In this document: positions 24,303-34,885 of the stretch, piece by piece
How positions within the stretch are numbered: the stretch's first letter is position 1
Layout of the letters: every line of letters begins with the position of its first letter
Assembly: GCA_020726505.1 (NCBI GenBank)
Contig: JAHLEZ010000014.1
Span: 1,488,001 to 1,552,000, forward strand
Length of the DNA: 64,000 bases
Direction of reading: 5' to 3'
From: Leptodontidium sp. MPI-SDFR-AT-0119
Taxonomy: Eukaryota > Ascomycota > Leotiomycetes > Helotiales > Leptodontidiaceae
Translations under genes and position numbers: made by a program
Notes under the pieces: model-generated
What the model saw: the letters and a program-made list of their open reading frames with translations, nothing else
Database searches by the model: none
What the model was told of the DNA's origin: nothing

Positions 24303-26027
24303 ATGGATGGCGATTATTCGCAATTCGAGGACGGGTGGCTAGATAGGCCAGAGCCCACACCTCTGTACACAGCGGCATCGAGCGGGGATCACACCGAGCT
24401 TACACGATTGCTGAAAATATCGAACGACATGGTCAATGAAATCGACAGCTCTCAATGCACACCAATCCAGAAGGCTCTACAAAACCACGACATCGCATCC
24501 ATCGAACTCCTACTGCGCCATGGGGCAGACCCAAACCTGCGGTTCCCCCGGTTTGGGGCTTGCTTTGAAAACGAGTCGACTTCGGTGAGTGAGGCGGCAG
24601 ATTTTGGGTTTGTCGACGTTTTAAGCTTGTTGATTGAAAACGGTGGTCTTGTGCCTTCCGTTGTATTGTACTGTGCGACTGAATCTGGGCAATTTGAATG
24701 TGTCGGAAAGATATTTGCCTGGTTGGTGAACAATAGCCGCACTGAATTTGACGATGGAGTTGCAAGGAGCACGGCGGTGACATGGGCTTTACAATCAGCA
24801 GCTGCCGGGTGGAGAGTTGATATTGTCGAGTTCATACTCGCCAGTGTCGAGGCCGATAAAGAAGCTGTAGATTGCGCCTTCTTGGAGGCAATGATTCCTG
24901 ATTACGATCATGACGACTATCCCAAGCGGAATTGCGTGCGTAAGGGGCCGTATGAGGAAGCGCAGGAGAAAAGAATTGAAGTTGTGAGGCTGCTGCTGGA
25001 AGCTGGAGCAGATGTCGATGCCCAAGGTCGCCTCTCATTGTGGGGAAGCTCAACCATGAAACCGCTTCATGAAATTGCTCGACAGGGCAACCGAGCAAGA
25101 GAGATTTTTGATATGCTGTTGGAAAAAGACATCGATGTCGATTCGCTGAACACGGAGCACGGAGATGGACAGACGCCATTATTCCAAGCTGTTTTGGCTG
25201 ACGACGTCTACTTTGTTGAACGACTGCTTGAGAAAGGCGCCAATGTAACTCATGTTGATAGATCCGGCAACACATTGCTGCATATCTCGACTTTCAATGA
25301 GACACCAGCGTGCTCGGCTATTATGTCACTCCTTCTCAGTCATGGCATATCTCTCGGTGTAACGAACTCGGGAGGTAAAACAGCACTACATGAAGCTTCG
25401 AGCAAAGGAAATGCAGAAGCAGCCAGACTCCTCCTCTCTTCAGATCCTGATATGATCAATTGCAGAACACCGGAAGGATGGACAGCTCTACACTTTGCCG
25501 CCGACTCGAGCTCAGGAGGAATCATTTGCCAGCGGGGAATCGACGTAGCGGCTCTCATTCTTGCGTACGGTGCAGACATTAACGCACTTACGGTTGAAGG
25601 TTGGACAGTCCTGCAGCGGGCAGTCACTGGCAACCGATACGACACGACTGAATTTATATCATTTCTCTTGAAGAACGGTGCCGATATTACAACAATCGAT
25701 AATTTGGGGGGCCAGGTGAGAGATTCGTTGCTGCATCTGGCTCTCGACAGACAGTATGTCGGCAGAGGCTCAATGGCTACACTGCGCTTACTTTTGGACA
25801 ACGGCGCTAATATGGAGTTCAAAGACGGACAAGGGCGGACGGCGCTTCTGCGAGCTGTAAGCCAGTGGAAGGGAATTTATGCCTACAGAGCATTCCAAGG
25901 CGAATATGTGATGGAGTTACTCAACAGGGGGGCAGATATCAATGTGAAAGATAATGCGGGACGGGGGCTTGAAGACCTGGTCAAGAATAGGGGGTACACA
26001 ATCAAATGGAGGCTGGGAAAGTGGTAG
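24303..26027 (+). CDS. Ankyrin-repeat protein
   Basis: Predicted 574-aa cytosolic protein made almost wholly of about eleven ankyrin repeats in a single exon. Repeat signatures include LLLRHGADPNLRF (about residue 75), VRLLLEAGADVDAQG (about 230), TPLFQAVLADD (about 290), KTALHEASSKGNAEAARLLL (about 358) and LRLLLDNGANMEFKD (about 500). There is no attached effector domain and no signal peptide. Repeats are divergent from one another, unlike those of the HET-ankyrin protein 6 kb downstream, so it is not a recent duplicate of that gene. Such proteins are scaffolds for protein contacts; no specific partner can be deduced. Confidence 0.75.
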   Translation: MDGDYSQFEDGWLDRPEPTPLYTAASSGDHTELTRLLKISNDMVNEIDSSQCTPIQKALQNHDIASIELLLRHGADPNLRFPRFGACFENESTSVSEAADFGFVDVLSLLIENGGLVPSVVLYCATESGQFECVGKIFAWLVNNSRTEFDDGVARSTAVTWALQSAAAGWRVDIVEFILASVEADKEAVDCAFLEAMIPDYDHDDYPKRNCVRKGPYEEAQEKRIEVVRLLLEAGADVDAQGRLSLWGSSTMKPLHEIARQGNRAREIFDMLLEKDIDVDSLNTEHGDGQTPLFQAVLADDVYFVERLLEKGANVTHVDRSGNTLLHISTFNETPACSAIMSLLLSHGISLGVTNSGGKTALHEASSKGNAEAARLLLSSDPDMINCRTPEGWTALHFAADSSSGGIICQRGIDVAALILAYGADINALTVEGWTVLQRAVTGNRYDTTEFISFLLKNGADITTIDNLGGQVRDSLLHLALDRQYVGRGSMATLRLLLDNGANMEFKDGQGRTALLRAVSQWKGIYAYRAFQGEYVMELLNRGADINVKDNAGRGLEDLVKNRGYTIKWRLGKW

Positions 26028-26415
26028 ATTTCAAAAAGCTCCCTGTTGCGGGAACATATCCTCAACAATCAGGGCTAGGAAAAGGTAGGGGAAGAGGCAG
26101 AGCGTGAAATAGGGGACTGGCAGAAAGATTGGCTGGCCGCCCCAAGTGACGGGAGAGAGACTATGGACATGAAAATCAGACTGTGCTTTAACCGGTGGGC
26201 TACCTGATGGAAATACAAGCGGAAAATAAAATCCGAAGCCAGAGCACTGAAGAGAGACTTCTATTTGAAACATGTTTTTGGCAGCGTGGCTCTTTCATTT
26301 TCTGGCGAAACACTCCGGTCTAAGTAACCCTAGCCGAGGTTGCACAACATTTTTCTCCCATGGTCAATCTTGAGTACGACGAGATGAAATGCTACAAAAA
26401 CCTGGACCGCCTCCA
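26028..26415. other. Convergent 3' intergenic region
   Basis: 388 bp between the 3' ends of the ankyrin gene (+) and the CFEM/rhodopsin-like gene (-). Nothing recognisable apart from expected terminators. Confidence 0.5.
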
Positions 26416-27930
26416 TCACTCGCCGATGCTGCTTCCTTGGCTCCTTGACCTCCCATACCCTGCGAGAAGGTCGTTCATATGCACCAAATGCGTCTCATCC
26501 CCAAGATCAACATCATAACTCCGCGAATACATGATTGTCTTGTTATTTATCGGGGGAGCAGGTAGATATTTTGATCGACCGACAGAGACATTCGCGCCGA
26601 TGCGGCTATGGCTACCTTGTGCATTGTATTTGTTTGCCGAAGCATTTCTTGTGGTCCCAAGAATTTTTGGGAAAATTCTCACGAGAAGTACCCGTATGTT
26701 CGGCATACATGCACAGATAACGCCAACATTAATCTCTACTATACTCCACACCGTCACAGGAAGGTTATGCCATGTTGGGTTCATCGAATTCGCGAATTGG
26801 ACGAGTGATTGAAGGCGTAGAATGCTGACCACTGTCACACTGTATTTCGGTCAGTATATTGATAATGATTTCTTCGAGCTCTTTCCTCTGTACTCACAAC
26901 GTTCCGACAGCAAACATCATTCCAACTCCAACCTTCTTCTTCCAGTGTAGTTGGAGGTGAATCAGCTGGGAGATAGCGAGACCAAGCATCCACACATCTA
27001 GTAGAATGCTGATGATTGCGTTCGCCCACCCAAGCCCATTGATGTTCAAACATTTGCCCTTGTGTAGTCCGTCCCATTGATTCCAATAGTACGAGATCGG
27101 ATGGCATTGGAATATTCCCCCCAAAATAAAGACAGTGCCGAACAGGATGTCGAAGATAACGGTTGCCCAAAGGAGCCTTCGAAATGGAGGCGCTGGGAAA
27201 ATGCGTAGGTAGAAAAGGAGGATGGAGAGCTTTAGCAGCGAAACTTGCGCAAAGTAAACTACCTCCATGATATAGAAGAAGCGCAGATAGTTCGAGATAT
27301 GCCGAGGGGCCAGAGTCCAAATGTCCCTCCCGAGTCCATTTGAGGTGAGTCCATGGACTGCCAGAACAGAGGTTGCTATTCCTAACGCAAATGTAGCAAA
27401 TACAGAGTAGTCATCGGCCCCGAATTCTGCCCTCGTCACAAGTTTGGAGACCACTTTTAACGTCACGGCGGCGCCAGCGATACTAGCAAATGTATTTGAC
27501 ACAGCGTTGAAAAGTCCGCCCTTATCTCGAACCGAAGCCCCACAAGTGGTCTCAGTGATGTTCTTCGTTGCTACCGTAGTAACCACCAATTAATTTCACC
27601 TTCATCGTTCCGGGGTGGAATGACTTACTAAGTCCTTCTATGATAGTACATGATTCTGTGACGCACAGCGTTACTTGCGTTTGTAGCGGTTTATTCGTAC
27701 AAACACATGTCTCATTAGTTGCCGAACATGTCGATTTTTCGATTGCTGTTTCCAAACAGAGCAACTGAAACGCCTCATCAGAATTCGTTCCTCAGAATCA
27801 GATCTCAGGATGTGCAAGAACTTACTGCGCAAGAAGGTAGTTCAGCGATTGCGGTAGCGAGTGTCCTCTGAGACAGCACTCTCCTCATAGAGGAATGGAG
27901 CAAAAAAAATACTCCCAGAAGTCCCTTCAT
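26416..27930 (-). CDS. CFEM-domain rhodopsin-like (PTH11-type) membrane receptor
   Basis: Predicted 445-aa seven-helix membrane protein with an extracellular CFEM domain, similar to PTH11-type GPCR-like proteins of filamentous ascomycetes, some of which sense host surfaces. Four exons join in frame: 27930-27826, 27764-27629, 27570-26898 and 26839-26416. Residues 1-20 form a signal-like hydrophobic start. The CFEM domain, residues about 30-95, has all eight cysteines, including ETCVC and the last one in TTCGASVRDK after the second junction. The fungal rhodopsin domain follows: AEFGADDYSV, a helix ending LHGKGKC-like (here LHKGKCLNINGL), and LQSLVQFANSMNPTWHNLPV in the final helices. The C-terminal tail is cytosolic, Arg/Ser-rich. 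The ligand is unknown. It faces away from the SDR gene across 1.4 kb. Confidence 0.83.
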
Positions 27931-29334
27931 ATCAATTGACTTTGGGTGAAGCCAGCTGATCATTTTGAAGGATACCATGTATACTTATCATACGCTTGAT
28001 CAACGCTCAGGCGTTCGTGACTCGCATGATAATGTACTTGCATGGTTGTTCGTCGGCTGGTCCGAGAGAGCAAAAAGACCGGCCCGGCATTTGTTTGAGG
28101 CAAATTCCACCGATGGTTTTTTTGATCTGAAATAGGAAAATTTTCCGAGCCATTTTCTGTCAACCAGATGTATCCGAGAAGTGTCGTTGCAACGTGTTTA
28201 GAAGCGACTGAATTTCAGGGCATTGGTCACTAAACTCCAAACCAACTCCCTGAACAGGTGATTTCGCGCTAAGAGTCACAAGCGAGCCGCCGCCCACTTG
28301 TCAGATAGACAATGTTTTGTTCAGTTTAACCAATGAGCCTGGTCCAAGATTTTCCCAACCAAGACTCGTGGATTTCATAGCAGAAACGCTTGGACTATGC
28401 TCATTACCTTATGAGTTCGCCTTCGTACCTCCGTACTACTATTGCGACTGCGAATGCCAGGGAGGTCACTCCCCACATCAGGGCGGCCGATCTAGTGGAT
28501 ACCCTTACAGTATGTATAGTATCGACTGCTCCACTATCTAGCCGCCTCATGAGATAGCCGAAAAGCTTGACTGCGGGGGCGAGGCATACACGGGGTGATT
28601 AGATTAACTTCATTCTTAATTTCAATCTCAGTTTCAGTCTTACGAGTCAGTAATCGCAAAACGGGACTGCCTCGCAGCGTTTAGTAATATTGACAACTAT
28701 GGATCCGTAAGCTTTCCCCGTATCTTTCCTACTCAGCCACCCGGGAGACGTTGCAAGAAAGGTTTGCACAAAAGATACAAGAGCAAGTAAGTCATCATAT
28801 AATTAGAACAGAATTTGATGATTTTGAATGCTTGATATTTCGACTATAAGAGGAGCCTACAGCTTCTCATATATATCGCTCGATGTAAATCTATTCACAA
28901 CTCTTGCAGTTAAGGATTATTCAATCCTCAATACAAGAGCTTTTACCCCACAAGGAGCAATTCTAGTCCGATTTTTTTTGGTGGTGTGATAATTGCACCG
29001 CCACCGAAAATAAGCAACTCCCGTTAACTACTGGACTTTGCTGCGTAACCAGTTGATAGCTCTTCGCTATAGCTTGGCAACGGATAATTGGTGGTAGTGT
29101 TGAAGCTTAAAAGGCGCTAAATGCTTGGCGACGGTGCAACAACTACCCGCGACCGAGGGATGCCAATATGGCCAATGTCAGCCGCTCAAGGCTTATTATG
29201 TCCGCTTACAATTACGGAGATGTAGTGGAGATACTTGTATGTAATGCGAAGAGGCTCCCTTTTCCGTTTCCGTCTCCCTTCAATAACAAAAACTGCACAA
29301 AATACTAACCATCAACCCTCATACTCTATTTACA
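27931..29334. other. Divergent intergenic region, receptor and reductase
   Basis: 1.4 kb, fairly A/T-rich, holding both promoters. A 74-codon plus-strand frame at 28317 has no Met start of its own and no family match. I see no coding signal I would defend. Confidence 0.5.
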
Positions 29335-30556
29335 ATGGCTTCGTTAGATAACGCAGTGATTCCAAAAGGGTCATTGGTTCTAGTTACGGGAGCCAATGGC
29401 TTGTTGGGCTCGCATGTTGCTAAGCAGTTCCTTGAATACGGCTACAAGGTTCGCGGAACTGTACGAGACACCACTAAATTTGGCTGGCTGGTCGAGCTCT
29501 TCCAGAAGGACTATGGCAAGGACAGCTTTGAGCTTGTCCAGGTTGACGACCTGGCTGCCGTGGGGGCATTCGACGAAACGGTCAAAGGCAAGTTCAACTG
29601 AAGTTACCACGATAGAAAGCCATGGAGCTAAACTTGGGCGTTGAAAGGTGCGGCTGCGGTCATCCACACTGCCTCAATCGTGTCGTTTGATCCGGACCCT
29701 ACCAAGGTCATTCCTTTCGCAGTGGATTTTGCTGTCAACGCTCTGCAGGCTGCATACAAGGAGCCGAGTGTGAAGCGGTTCATCTTCACATCTTCATCGG
29801 CGGCTGCGGTTGTTTCCTCGCCGGATATCCCCGCTGGCAATATTACGGAAGACTCATGGACGGACTATATCGTCGATGCAGCTTGGGCAGACCCTCCCTA
29901 CACCCCAGAGCGCGGGATGGCGACATATGCCGCAAGCAAGAACCAATCGGAGAAGGCAGTCTGGAAGTACCACAAGGAGAACCGCCAAAAGCGCCCTGAT
30001 CTGACAGTGAACACTGGTAATATTTCCGTGCTCGTGAAAGTGCTATCGTGGTGTGCATTTAACTAATTGAAGCATAAGTCCTTCCTAACGCCATTTTCGG
30101 CAGATCGCTCGACCGCGAGAAACAGGGTTATCCAAGCAGCTCTAAGCTGCCCGTTAGCCTATTCAACGGCGAAGTTACTCTCCATAAAACCTTTTCCCCT
30201 CGTAGGTGACATCGTTCACTTTGAGTGACAGTGTACGATGTTCGGCTGACACATGAATAGAATACTTTATCGACGTTGATGACGCTGGAAGGCTTCATGT
30301 TGCGGCAGCTGTCCTGCCTAAACTGGAAGACCAGCGCATCTTCGGTTTTGCTGAAAGATTCAACTGGGATACTATTTTGGACATTTTCCGCAGGCATGTG
30401 CCCGGGAGAAAGTTCCCCGACAATTTCAGTGGCGGTGAAGATGGCAATGAAATCATCCCTCGGGGCAAGGCGGAGCAGCTGCTTCGTGATCTAGGACGTC
30501 CGGGATGGACCAGCTTGGAAGAGTCGATTCTAGCTAACATTGAGGGTCTGTACTAA
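29335..30556 (+). CDS. NADPH-dependent aldehyde/ketone reductase (extended SDR)
   Basis: Predicted 346-aa extended short-chain dehydrogenase, like yeast Gre2 and plant dihydroflavonol reductases. It would reduce aldehydes or ketones with NADPH in the cytosol. Four exons join in frame: 29335-29587, 29648-30016, 30079-30201 and 30261-30556. The nucleotide-binding motif VTGANGLLGSHV is near residues 18-29. Arg at the end of the second strand (KVRGTVRD) suggests NADPH. The catalytic Ser is in FTSSSAAA, and the Tyr/Lys pair in YAASKNQSEK fits YxxxK. The third and fourth exons give VLPNAIFG and YFIDVDDAGRLHVAA, both family landmarks. The first intron begins GCAAGT, a GC-AG intron, because no GT donor keeps the frame. 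The substrate is unknown. Confidence 0.83.
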
Positions 30557-31513
30557 GATACCGAATGATTAATACGTTAACATGTTTTTTTGATTCATCC
30601 GGGGATGAGCTTTCAGATTGATAAGCGTATGTTTCACGGCCGAGAACAACTATATTATAGCCGTGCAGCCGCACATCTAGCTATTATAGGCTAGCTCGAG
30701 AAGTAGAAAAGATAGCCGTATAACCTCCTGTATGCAGCCTAATCTGATCGACTGTATCATCTGCTATAGTAGCCTGGTGCGATTGTTAAAGTCGTGAAAG
30801 TTGTAGTTTAGAGGCAGCCTGAATCCGCAGAGAATTGTGTCAGCCACTGTTTCAGGCAAGCCCACTGCTTAGTTACTGTAACCATTACTGCCTAGCGCTG
30901 ATACCCCAGCTTCACGACGGCGGGGGAGCTGGCTTAGACATGCTTCTCCATCAAGCAGAATGACACCCTCTCTCCATTTTTGAGGAGACCTCAGGTAATA
31001 AACTATTGATCAAAAACTTGTATAGCTCAAGATGGCGATCAGCTTTAATAAGTGATACGTCCTTTGCGGCAATAAGACTTCGCGGTTCAAAGCCATTCAA
31101 ATTCCTTGCAAGTCCTAACGGCCCGGACCGTAAGCTATTTACGATCTTTACCGTTGCACCTGAACTAGTAACCGATGGAGTAACAGATGGATTGGTTGGC
31201 TATCATTAGCTGCCAAGAGGCTACGGCCGACAATCTGCAGTTCAGCTCGGCTGCGCTCTTTATTTACCACGCCCCTCCTCTCACCCCCTTTTCTCGTTCA
31301 AACATTTTTTGCGTTCCAAACACGTCAACTACTGATGCCCTGACACCAATATCCTTGGAACCATCGGTTAAACGCTTTGCGACTGGAAAAAAAAAGTTAG
31401 CAATTTGTTTTACGGCCTTTTGTTCTGCTGCTGCTGCCGGCTTTTCGCTCCGCCTTGCTTCTCAGGACTCTTGGCCAGAACCGCCAAAGAAAGACACCAT
31501 ACCAACTTAAACC
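30557..31513. other. Intergenic region before the HET-ankyrin gene
   Basis: About 960 bp with no supported gene. Small frames near 31006-31510 precede the HET-ankyrin start and may be leader sequence. Confidence 0.5.
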
Positions 31514-34500
31514 ATGCGTTTAGTTCATGTAGAGAATCTCGACGTGGTCGAATTCATCGATGCAAATGTCCCGACCTACGCTATCCTGTCCCATACGTGG
31601 GAGGAAGAAGAAGTCACCCTGCAGGATATGCAAGGCATCCACCCCACGAGCAAGAAGGGATACGACAAGGTCAAACGATGTTGTGACTTTGCTCGCGCCG
31701 ATGGATTCGAGTATGTCTGGATAGACACATGCTGCATCGACAAGACAAACAGCGTGGAGCTCTCCGAGGCCATCAACTCGATGTACCGTTGGTACCAGGA
31801 GGCAGCCGTATGTTACGGCTTTCTCGCAGATGTGCCATCGAGAGCCACATTCTCCGGCAGCAGGTGGTTTACCAGAGGGTGGACTCTCCAAGAGTTGATT
31901 GCTCCGTCGACCATGATATTTCTCGACGAGGGATGGAAGGTGATGGGGTCCAAGACGAGCTTGGGCCGAGATATTGAGGACTGCACTGGCATACCTGCCG
32001 GCATCCTCTCTGGCGAAGATGACTTCGAAACGTTCAGCATCGCCCAGCGCATGTCGTGGGCTGCAAAGAGAACGACATCGCGGATAGAGGATCGTACTTA
32101 TAGCTTGCTGGGCATCTTTGGCATTAACATGCCGCTAATCTACGGAGAGAGAGAAAACGCCTTTATTCGGCTGCAGGAGGAAATCATGAAAGCCTCAGAT
32201 GACCAGAGTCTCTTCGCTTGGAAAGACTCAGACAATCGCGGCGGAATTCTAGCAACGTCTCCATCTGCATTTGCGGATTCTGGCAACATCGTCCGGCTTA
32301 ATAACCCCGTCGGCGCGTCTGCCAGCTCCTTAACTGTTAGCAGCAGAGGGATCCAATTCGAAGTTGAAATGATCGGTATAGGCCCGCGAATGCTGGGCCT
32401 CGCGATCCTTCAGTGTCAGGAAGGGCGTCAGGTACAAGGCCAGGAAGCGAAGAGGATCGCCATCTACCTGAGAGATCTGTCCCTGACGATGGACGAATTT
32501 GAGAGAGTTGGGAGCCAAGGATTCGAGCTGCTGGATATAACAAGATTCAAAGTCTCACAGTATCCCATGAGAAGGATATCCGTTCGGAAGGGGGGCATGA
32601 CTCGCAGACGGAAACCTGAGGATACAGAGAATCCTGCGAAGCAGATCTACCCTGATGGTGTTTTGATGAGCTTCACGGAACAGACAGCCCTGCTAAAGGC
32701 GGCAGAAGGAGGACTAGAGGATGCTGTGTGGATGGTGCTCACAAGAAGCGATGTTCGGCCTGACTTGAGGGATGCAAATGGACGGACGGCATTGTCGCTC
32801 GCGGTTGGAAAGGGCCACGAGGCGATTGTCCAAATGCTGCTGGCCCGAAGAGATGTCAATCCTGAAGTGGTGAATGCAGGAGGGCTCACGCTGCTGTCGT
32901 GGGCGGCGTCTCTCGGGTTCGATAGCATTGTCAAGCTCCTGCTCAAGTCGGGGAAAGCAGCCGTCGACTCAGTAAGCCAAGACCGTCGTAAGTCCACACC
33001 GCTGTGTCAAGCTGCCGAGAACGGGCATGAGACAGCGGCGCGGCTGCTGCTCAATCACGGCGCCAGTACCGAAGTGCAGAATGGCGCGGGTCAGACGCCG
33101 CTGCGTCTGGCCGCTGAGAAGGGTCATGAGGCAGTGGTGCGGCTCCTGCTTGAAAGGGGCGCCAATGTTGAACCGAAGAACTGGCTCGGCGAGACGCCAT
33201 TGTTCGTAGCGGCCGAGAAGGGCCACGGGGGAGTCGTGCGGCTGCTGCTTGACGGTGGCGCCAACGCTGGAGCGAAGAATGGCTCTGCTTGGACGCCTCT
33301 GCTAAAGGCAGCGGCCAATGGGCACGGGGCGGTCGTGCAGCAGCTGCTCGAACGGGGGGCGGATGCCGAGGAGGAGTATGAAGCTGTCGCGAGGCTGCTC
33401 CTCGACGAAGGCAATGGATTGGAGGCGGGTGGGGATGGGGATGGGGATGGGGATATGGATATGGATTGGAGTAAGACACCGCTGCACTGGGCCGCAGAGC
33501 AGGGCCGCGACGGTGTGGTGCGACTGCTTCTCGAACGCCCCGACGTAGATGTGAACAGCCGGAGGATGACTTACCTCACGCCGCTGTCGTTCGCCGCCAA
33601 GAACGGGCACGAAGCCATCGTGAAGCTGTTGCTCAGTAGCGGCGCAGAGGCCAATCTGGGGGATGCAGGCCACTACCCCCGGACGCCACTGCTGTATGCT
33701 ATTACGGGAGGGAACGAAGCTGTTGTGCGGCTGCTCCTCGACGCGGGCGCCAACACCGAGTTGAGGGACTATCATCAATATGATCATGGCGATACGCCAC
33801 TGTTGTTGGCCGCCAAGAAGGGCCACACGGCGGCGGTACAGCTGCTTCTCGACAAGGGTGCCAACGTCGAGGCGGCGGACCAGGATGAGAAGACAGCTTT
33901 ATTTTTTGCCGCGGAGGGAGGCTATGATGCTATTGTGAAGCTGCTCCTTGACAAGGGTGCTGTCCAATCCAAGGCAGGCCGGCTTGAGCAGACGCCGCTG
34001 TCTCTTGCCGCTACGAACGGACATGCTGCTGTTGTGCGGCTGCTGCTCGAGAAGAGTGTCGACGCCGATTTGGCGGGAACGGACCGTGGCAAGGGTTTAC
34101 TTCGGAACGCCGCCAGGAATGGGCATGAGGCTGTCGTGCGGCTGCTCCTTGAGAAGGGTGTCGACGTCGAGGCAGCGCAGCAGGGGTACGATATGGAGAG
34201 CCCGCTGGTGCAGGCGGCCCGCTCGGGTCATGAAGCCGTGGTGCGGCTGCTGCTCGACAATGGCGCCAACCCTGGTTTGAGCGGTGCTGAAGGAGACAGC
34301 CGGACGCCGTTGACACCGGCCGCCGAGCGTGGGCACGAGTCTATCGTGCGGCTGCTCCTCGAGAAAGGCGCAAACCCCAATCCCAAGGTCCAGTCCTTCA
34401 ACACAGGCCCGCTGCAGTCCGCCGCCAAGGAAGGGCACGAGGCCATCGTGCAGCTCCTCCTCGAGAAAGGCGCCGACATCGAGGCGAAGCGGTATAGCAA

Positions 34501-34885
34501 GACGTCGCTGTTCTCTGCTGCCGAGGAGGGCCATGAAGCTGTTGTGCAGATGCTGCTCAAGCATGGTGCCAACACCGAGGCGAAGAACGACGACAAACAA
34601 ACTCCGTTAATCTTGGCTACCAATCAGGGACGCCAGGTTATCATGCAGCTACTACTTGATGGGGGTGCCGACGTCGAGGCAGCAGACAGATATGGCCGGA
34701 CGCCTCTCTGGTGGGCTGCCGAGCGGGAACAGGAGCAAATTGTGCGGCTGCTTCTTGATAAGGGCGCCAACCCCGAGACAGTGGATAGAGAAGGCAAGTC
34801 GCCGCTGCAAATGGCGCTTAGGGGTGAGCAATGGACCCTTGTGCGGCTGATGAGATCCCGTGCTGGTGCTGCTGGGTCATCCTAA
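31514..34885 (+). CDS. HET-domain protein with long ankyrin-repeat array
   Basis: Predicted 1123-aa protein in one exon. The N-terminal HET domain (about residues 20-220) has the family blocks YAILSHTWEEEEVT, WIDTCCIDKTNSVELSEAI and RGWTLQELIAP, and later the motif RTYSLLGIFGINMPLIYGE. HET domains trigger cell death in vegetative incompatibility between unlike fungal individuals. From about residue 390 to the end are roughly twenty ankyrin repeats of about 33 residues. Many are close copies of the pattern TPLxxAAxxGHEAVVRLLLxxGAN. One repeat near residue 620-655 is broken by a half repeat and an acidic Gly-Asp tract. No nucleotide-binding (NACHT/NB-ARC) domain separates effector and repeats, unlike the NLR-type HET proteins. 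The repeats probably sense a partner, and the HET domain executes. The start is the first Met, directly before the HET domain. Confidence 0.88.
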   Translation: MRLVHVENLDVVEFIDANVPTYAILSHTWEEEEVTLQDMQGIHPTSKKGYDKVKRCCDFARADGFEYVWIDTCCIDKTNSVELSEAINSMYRWYQEAAVCYGFLADVPSRATFSGSRWFTRGWTLQELIAPSTMIFLDEGWKVMGSKTSLGRDIEDCTGIPAGILSGEDDFETFSIAQRMSWAAKRTTSRIEDRTYSLLGIFGINMPLIYGERENAFIRLQEEIMKASDDQSLFAWKDSDNRGGILATSPSAFADSGNIVRLNNPVGASASSLTVSSRGIQFEVEMIGIGPRMLGLAILQCQEGRQVQGQEAKRIAIYLRDLSLTMDEFERVGSQGFELLDITRFKVSQYPMRRISVRKGGMTRRRKPEDTENPAKQIYPDGVLMSFTEQTALLKAAEGGLEDAVWMVLTRSDVRPDLRDANGRTALSLAVGKGHEAIVQMLLARRDVNPEVVNAGGLTLLSWAASLGFDSIVKLLLKSGKAAVDSVSQDRRKSTPLCQAAENGHETAARLLLNHGASTEVQNGAGQTPLRLAAEKGHEAVVRLLLERGANVEPKNWLGETPLFVAAEKGHGGVVRLLLDGGANAGAKNGSAWTPLLKAAANGHGAVVQQLLERGADAEEEYEAVARLLLDEGNGLEAGGDGDGDGDMDMDWSKTPLHWAAEQGRDGVVRLLLERPDVDVNSRRMTYLTPLSFAAKNGHEAIVKLLLSSGAEANLGDAGHYPRTPLLYAITGGNEAVVRLLLDAGANTELRDYHQYDHGDTPLLLAAKKGHTAAVQLLLDKGANVEAADQDEKTALFFAAEGGYDAIVKLLLDKGAVQSKAGRLEQTPLSLAATNGHAAVVRLLLEKSVDADLAGTDRGKGLLRNAARNGHEAVVRLLLEKGVDVEAAQQGYDMESPLVQAARSGHEAVVRLLLDNGANPGLSGAEGDSRTPLTPAAERGHESIVRLLLEKGANPNPKVQSFNTGPLQSAAKEGHEAIVQLLLEKGADIEAKRYSKTSLFSAAEEGHEAVVQMLLKHGANTEAKNDDKQTPLILATNQGRQVIMQLLLDGGADVEAADRYGRTPLWWAAEREQEQIVRLLLDKGANPETVDREGKSPLQMALRGEQWTLVRLMRSRAGAAGSS
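33428..33470 (+). repeat. GGGGAT/GATATG minisatellite inside the HET-ankyrin gene
   Basis: A short in-frame tandem tract made of GGGGAT units followed by GATATG units. It encodes the Gly-Asp then Met-Asp run GGDGDGDGDMDMDW. It sits inside a disrupted ankyrin repeat. Slippage in units of six would change length without breaking the frame. Confidence 0.75.

Noticed and set aside
28317..28541. 74-codon frame with a YYYCDCEC motif
   Set aside because: It begins at a non-ATG codon and has no upstream exon with a matching donor.
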